A DNA stretch of 41,366 nt from JABIAG01 sp964561995 (lineage in GTDB: Archaea; Nanobdellota; Nanobdellia; Woesearchaeales; JABIAG01), in assembly GCA_964561995.1 (NCBI GenBank), contig CAZLQZ010000012.1, positions 1-41,366 on the forward strand. The letters are read 5' to 3'. A program made the position numbers and the translations under genes. Positions 38,184 to 41,366 of this stretch are shown here, piece by piece; position 1 is the first letter of the stretch; every line of letters starts with the position of its first letter. The notes beneath the pieces are model-generated. The model saw only the letters and a program-made list of their open reading frames with translations, was not told where the DNA came from and searched no databases.

Positions 38184-39209
38184 ATGAATAGACTAAGAAA
38201 ACTTACCGGAATTATAGCATTAAGTACTTCTCTTTTACCATATAATAATATAAATGCCTCAGAACTTAAAATTGATGATGATCAAAAATCAGATGAAATT
38301 TCTAATAATGATAAAGTTGTTCAAAATGGCAATACAACACGTAATATGTGGTATAAAATCAGTAATAAATTAATGATTAACATACCTCCATTAAAATTTA
38401 ATCAGCTCGGATTAATGGTTAGAGGAGACTTGGCAACATTTCCTGAAAATTATACTTTTCAAATACTTGACGAGAGTGTAAAAGCTCAGCAGAGATTAGA
38501 TCTTAATCCACATAGAATGCAATACTTTCAATGGAGAAATAAAGAAAGCGATTGGACAATTTTAGAAGATAAATTTTATCAACAAGATGCAGAAACGGAT
38601 GAATTTGAAGATTTTTCTAAAGAATTAGGTAAAGATGCATTTTATGAAGCAATTGATAATTTAGAACTAGGCGATTATTTTCAAAAATTTAAAGGTCTTG
38701 TAAAATTTGATTTAGTTTTAAGAGGAACAAAAAGAACAAAAAAAGAAATTGAATTACCAACACTCGCTAAAAAAGAAAGAAAACAAGAACTTAAAGATCA
38801 AGAAGCAATTGTTTTTAGAATTGATGATAGCATTTTAGGAAAAGAATACGAATTAAGATTTAGGGCAAAAGTAAACTCATATGATTCTGTTACTTACGGT
38901 GTAAGATTAGAAAACTTCAAAGTATTTCTTCCAAGATTTGATGAATTAAAATTAGAACATAATGTTAAAAATCGAGAAAGTAATTTTGAAGCTTCACTAG
39001 AAAAAGTTTTAAGTGATAAATGGTGGGTAGAATTGAATTCAAAAATGGATACTTCACAAAAAGGAAAATATTCCCATGGCATTTCATTTACAAGAGAAAT
39101 GGAAAGTGATCATCTTTTAACTATAAAAGCAACTCGTACTAAAGAAGAAAATGACGATAAATTTGATAAAACGTACGATATAAGAGTTGAGTACAGATGT
39201 TACTTTTAA
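38184..39209 (+). CDS. Exported protein of unknown function, beta-rich C-terminus
   Basis: 341 aa. Seen: signal peptide (MNRLRKLTGIIALSTSLLP, cleavage near NINASE), an acidic linker, then a middle region with mixed charge and a C-terminal 100 residues of alternating hydrophobic/polar strands (for example SHGISFTREMESDHLLTIKA, TYDIRVEYRCYF). It ends in an aromatic residue, a feature of bacterial outer-membrane barrels, but an archaeal barrel would be surprising and the match is only superficial. No family recognised. GTG 38181 immediately precedes ATG 38184; either could start translation. A TATA-like TTTTTATAG lies about 33 nt upstream. Confidence 0.55.
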   Translation: MNRLRKLTGIIALSTSLLPYNNINASELKIDDDQKSDEISNNDKVVQNGNTTRNMWYKISNKLMINIPPLKFNQLGLMVRGDLATFPENYTFQILDESVKAQQRLDLNPHRMQYFQWRNKESDWTILEDKFYQQDAETDEFEDFSKELGKDAFYEAIDNLELGDYFQKFKGLVKFDLVLRGTKRTKKEIELPTLAKKERKQELKDQEAIVFRIDDSILGKEYELRFRAKVNSYDSVTYGVRLENFKVFLPRFDELKLEHNVKNRESNFEASLEKVLSDKWWVELNSKMDTSQKGKYSHGISFTREMESDHLLTIKATRTKEENDDKFDKTYDIRVEYRCYF

Positions 39210-39214
39210 CAACA

Positions 39215-39223
39215 TTTAAATAT
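39215..39223 (+). promoter_or_regulatory. TATA box of pilin-like gene 4
   Basis: TTTAAATAT centred 26 nt before the ATG at 39245. Unlike the other pilin-like genes there is no ribosome-binding site, so this one appears leaderless. Confidence 0.5.
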
Positions 39224-39244
39224 TAGTTTTCTAAAAAATATTTT

Positions 39245-39898
39245 ATGAATGATAAAGGAATCAGCATCGCTATTAATCAAGTTGTAATTTTAATTATTGC
39301 AATTATTATTTTCGGATTGGGAATAAGTTTAATGTTCAAAATTTTTAGCGTATCAGAATATCAATTAACAGGTCCTGATGAAAGAATTAGATTAGAAATT
39401 GATAGAGCATTATCTTCAGGAAGCATTGTAGAAATTCCTTCAAGTACTAAAACTGTAAGTGCTAAAAACTTAGCACAATTTTATTTAGGAATTAAAAACG
39501 ATCCAAATATTGTTAATACGAATAAATTTCATGTTATGATTGGATTTAATAAAGCCATTTCAAGTACCGGCCGTTCAATTTGTGACGATAAATGTACAAA
39601 GCAAATGATAACCCAATCACTATTAATTCCAGATTTTAAAACTTCTTTAACACATAGTGTTTCATATTCAACATTAACAATTCAAGAAAATGAAGTGAAA
39701 ACAGTAGGTTTTGGTGTAATTCCAAATGAAAATGACAACTATGGCGGAAGAGGCCAATATTTCTATAATGTTTGCGTTTGTAATGGAACAAAGTGCGTAG
39801 ATGCTGCAAGTAATGATATACAAGAATGTAATGCAAATAAATTTTCAGATATTGTCAACCAATATGGTTATGTAACTTTCTCAGTTATTGTTAAATGA
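39245..39898 (+). CDS. Pilin-like protein 4 (divergent)
   Basis: 217 aa. Seen: MNDKGISIAINQVVILIIAI, a short basic/polar start, DKG cleavage-like junction and a hydrophobic helix to about residue 30, as in class III signal peptides. The outer domain is longer and unlike the other three: IDRALSSGSIVEIPSSTKTV, four to five cysteines (SICDDKCTK, VCVCNGTKC, IQECN) and GRGQYFYNVCV. It overlaps tpiA on the other strand by 18 bases. Probably a minor pilin-like or surface protein; no family named. Confidence 0.65.
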   Translation: MNDKGISIAINQVVILIIAIIIFGLGISLMFKIFSVSEYQLTGPDERIRLEIDRALSSGSIVEIPSSTKTVSAKNLAQFYLGIKNDPNIVNTNKFHVMIGFNKAISSTGRSICDDKCTKQMITQSLLIPDFKTSLTHSVSYSTLTIQENEVKTVGFGVIPNENDNYGGRGQYFYNVCVCNGTKCVDAASNDIQECNANKFSDIVNQYGYVTFSVIVK

Positions 39899-40504
39899 CT
39901 TTAGAACTTTTAATGGATTAGAAGCTTTAACAACAGCAGATGCAATCAGTACACCTTTTGCTCCTAATTTTTTACCCACATCACAATCATTTTTAGTTTT
40001 AACTCCAGCACCAATTAATAATGGAATTTTACCTGCATTTTTAACGCTATTTTCAATTAATTTTGGTTTAGAGGCAACAGAATCTGTTTTACTTCCAATC
40101 AATTCAGAAGGCTCAACACCAATAAAATCAGGATTGAATTTTTTAACTTCCAATACTTTTTTAGCATTGGAAACAAGAATCATTGTTTTTAATTTTAATT
40201 CTTTACATCTATTAACTATAGATTTAATATCTTTAACTTTATGTTCAGAATGATTTATTAGCACACCCTTAGCACCATTATCTTTAACATTTTCAGGCAA
40301 TATCCAGCCAGTATGACTACCATAATTAATTGGATCAACATGCTGAGCCCAAACTGGAATTTTTGTTAATTTTGAAAGGTGCAAATCTGCTGGTTGCAAA
40401 CAAGCTACAACCGGAAGTCCACTTTTTTCTAATATTTTTAACAGCTTTAAAGCATTTTTACCAGAACTTTCTTTATAAGTCTTAAAATTAATAATAAACT
40501 TCAT
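39881..40504 (-). CDS. tpiA: Triosephosphate isomerase, archaeal type
   Basis: 207-aa compact archaeal TIM that interconverts dihydroxyacetone phosphate and glyceraldehyde 3-phosphate. Seen: INFKTY with N6 and K8, WAQHVDPINYGSHTG, LINHSEH with the catalytic histidine region, GVEPSELIGS with the catalytic glutamate, and LLIGAGVKTKND phosphate-binding loop. The length is shorter than bacterial TIM (about 250), as usual for archaea. It overlaps the thioredoxin gene by 4 bases and is the last gene of a three-gene operon. Confidence 0.92.
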   Translation of the reverse strand: MKFIINFKTYKESSGKNALKLLKILEKSGLPVVACLQPADLHLSKLTKIPVWAQHVDPINYGSHTGWILPENVKDNGAKGVLINHSEHKVKDIKSIVNRCKELKLKTMILVSNAKKVLEVKKFNPDFIGVEPSELIGSKTDSVASKPKLIENSVKNAGKIPLLIGAGVKTKNDCDVGKKLGAKGVLIASAVVKASNPLKVLKSFNNN

Positions 40505-40812
40505 TTAAGCCTCATTTCAATCTCATTTTGCAATACTTCGATTGGAACTTTATCAACCAATCTTTCGATTTCTATACCATCTTTAAATATCATAAAAGTA
40601 GGAATAGAAACAATAACTAGTGAAGAACATAATTCTTTTTTTTGATCAACGTCAATTCTTCCAAACTTTACTTTAGGAAAAGTTTTTTCTAATTTTTCTA
40701 AAACAGGCTTCATTTCTTTGCAAGGTTTACACCAATCTGCAAAAAATTCTACAACTAACATGCCTTTTTTTACTTTTTGTTTAAATTTACTTTCTGTTAG
40801 TATTTCTACCAT
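40501..40812 (-). CDS. Thioredoxin
   Basis: 103-aa thioredoxin-fold protein. Seen: VVEFFADWCKPCKEMKPVL with the redox pair C28 and C31 (CKPC instead of CGPC), FGRIDVDQKKELCSSLVIVS, and the cis-proline loop SIPTFMIF. No signal peptide, so it is cytoplasmic. It could feed electrons to the CcdA-type protein at 5127 (inference). Overlaps the NYN-domain gene upstream by 26 bases and tpiA by 4. Confidence 0.88.
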   Translation of the reverse strand: MVEILTESKFKQKVKKGMLVVEFFADWCKPCKEMKPVLEKLEKTFPKVKFGRIDVDQKKELCSSLVIVSIPTFMIFKDGIEIERLVDKVPIEVLQNEIEMRLK

Positions 40813-41305
40813 CTTTAATTAAATATTTTTTTGTTTCACCTAAATCAGTAAACATATCAGCCTCATTTTTAATTTTTGATGACGCAGTTTTTGAAAAAGC
40901 CATTACTTCAGCTCTACATCCACGTGCTTTAACATATTCTAATAATTCTTTGAAATCACCATCTCCAGAAACTAAAACTATTGTATCAACTTTTTCAGAC
41001 ATTCTTAAAACGTCCATTGCAATACCAACATCCCAGTCACCCTTTTTAGCTCCACCATAGAATATTTGTAAATCTTTTAATTTAACTTCATAACCAATTC
41101 TGGATAATGCATTGAAAAAATCTTCTTCCTTTCCTACATCTGCTGAAATCGCATATGCAAAAGCTCTTATTAATTCTCTTCCAGCAATTCCATCTTTTAG
41201 AATTTTGCCAAAATCAACTTTTGATTTATATAACTGTTTAGCAGAATAATACATATTTTGAACGTCTACGAATAATGCAACTCTTTGATTTTTATGTTGT
41301 GCCAT
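40787..41305 (-). CDS. NYN-domain (LabA/DUF88-like) protein
   Basis: 172-aa PIN-like fold. Seen: VALFVDVQNMYYSAK with the first acidic residue, GGAKKGDWDVGIAMDVL with the second set, and TIVLVSGDGDFKELLEYVKARG, the NYN signature SGDGDF, followed by VMAFSKTASSKIKNEADMF. NYN proteins are predicted metal-dependent RNases; substrate is unknown. First gene of the NYN-thioredoxin-tpiA operon. Confidence 0.85.
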   Translation of the reverse strand: MAQHKNQRVALFVDVQNMYYSAKQLYKSKVDFGKILKDGIAGRELIRAFAYAISADVGKEEDFFNALSRIGYEVKLKDLQIFYGGAKKGDWDVGIAMDVLRMSEKVDTIVLVSGDGDFKELLEYVKARGCRAEVMAFSKTASSKIKNEADMFTDLGETKKYLIKDGRNTNRK

Positions 41306-41328
41306 AAAAAGAATTATAGGCGTTCTAG

Positions 41329-41336
41329 TATATAAA
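41329..41336 (-). promoter_or_regulatory. TATA box of the NYN-thioredoxin-tpiA operon
   Basis: Minus-strand TTTATATA centred 27 nt before the ATG at 41305; leaderless-type spacing. Confidence 0.6.
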
Positions 41337-41366
41337 TGTTACTTTGCAAATTAATTTACCAACCTT

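Overview
The window reads as an archaeal chromosome segment, very A+T rich by eye, most likely from a DPANN lineage of the Woesearchaeota/Pacearchaeota type. The archaeal call rests on ribosomal proteins L21e and L10e, RNA polymerase subunit F (Rpb4), NOG1, a DUF655 protein, METTL5-type methyltransferase, archaeal-type triosephosphate isomerase, a split Thermoplasma-style lipoate ligase, class III (pilin-like) signal peptides, and TATA boxes placed about 26 nt from start codons. The lineage within archaea is inference; no rRNA or tRNA gene is visible.

Layout. 1-560: end of an MnmC-like methyltransferase. 599-5088: lysine operon dapB-dapL-dapF-lysA (diaminopimelate aminotransferase route). 5127-10116: a redox/lipoyl block made of an exported thioredoxin fused to a CcdA-type membrane domain, a GcvH-like lipoyl carrier, an AhpD-like protein, a CoA-disulfide-reductase-type flavoprotein, lipoyl synthase and the two-subunit lipoate ligase LplA/LplB. 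10183-12470: L21e, RpoF, DUF655 and an M50 protease. 12533-18415: mixed genes, including a superacidic coiled-coil lipoprotein, DUF1385, a hybrid histidine kinase and METTL5. 18416-20370: three-gene ADP-heptose operon. 20606-23013: XerA-type recombinase overlapping an HNH nuclease gene, divergent from an unknown conserved-looking gene. 23150-24508: winged-helix/7TM pair, then a three-hairpin structured RNA leading two tiny ORFs. 24505-29540: PAC2, two unrecognised proteins, an HPF-like protein, Lgt and a tail-anchored acidic protein. 29716-34873: abundant-looking small membrane protein, decayed gene fragments, slipin, tandem HPr-like protein, ABC exporter, NOG1. 34958-39898: L10e with a repetitive tail, then four pilin-like genes with associated small genes. 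39881-41305: tpiA, thioredoxin and NYN-domain operon.

How the genes may work together. The most coherent unusual unit is 5127-10116. It has everything needed to make and load a lipoyl group, one lipoyl carrier, a flavin disulfide reductase that could reduce it, a CxxC AhpD-like partner and a transmembrane thiol conduit ending in an extracytoplasmic thioredoxin domain. No glycine-cleavage or 2-oxoacid dehydrogenase subunit is present. I infer a stand-alone lipoyl-based thiol relay. A second theme is the cell surface: Lgt plus a lipobox protein, ADP-heptose synthesis, pilin-like proteins (one with a ten-cysteine insertion) and an exported protein of unknown role.

Expression signals show two modes. 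Many first genes have a TATA box centred 25-27 nt before the start codon, implying leaderless mRNA. Internal operon genes and a set of surface or membrane genes instead carry strong GAGG/AAGAGGTG ribosome-binding sites.
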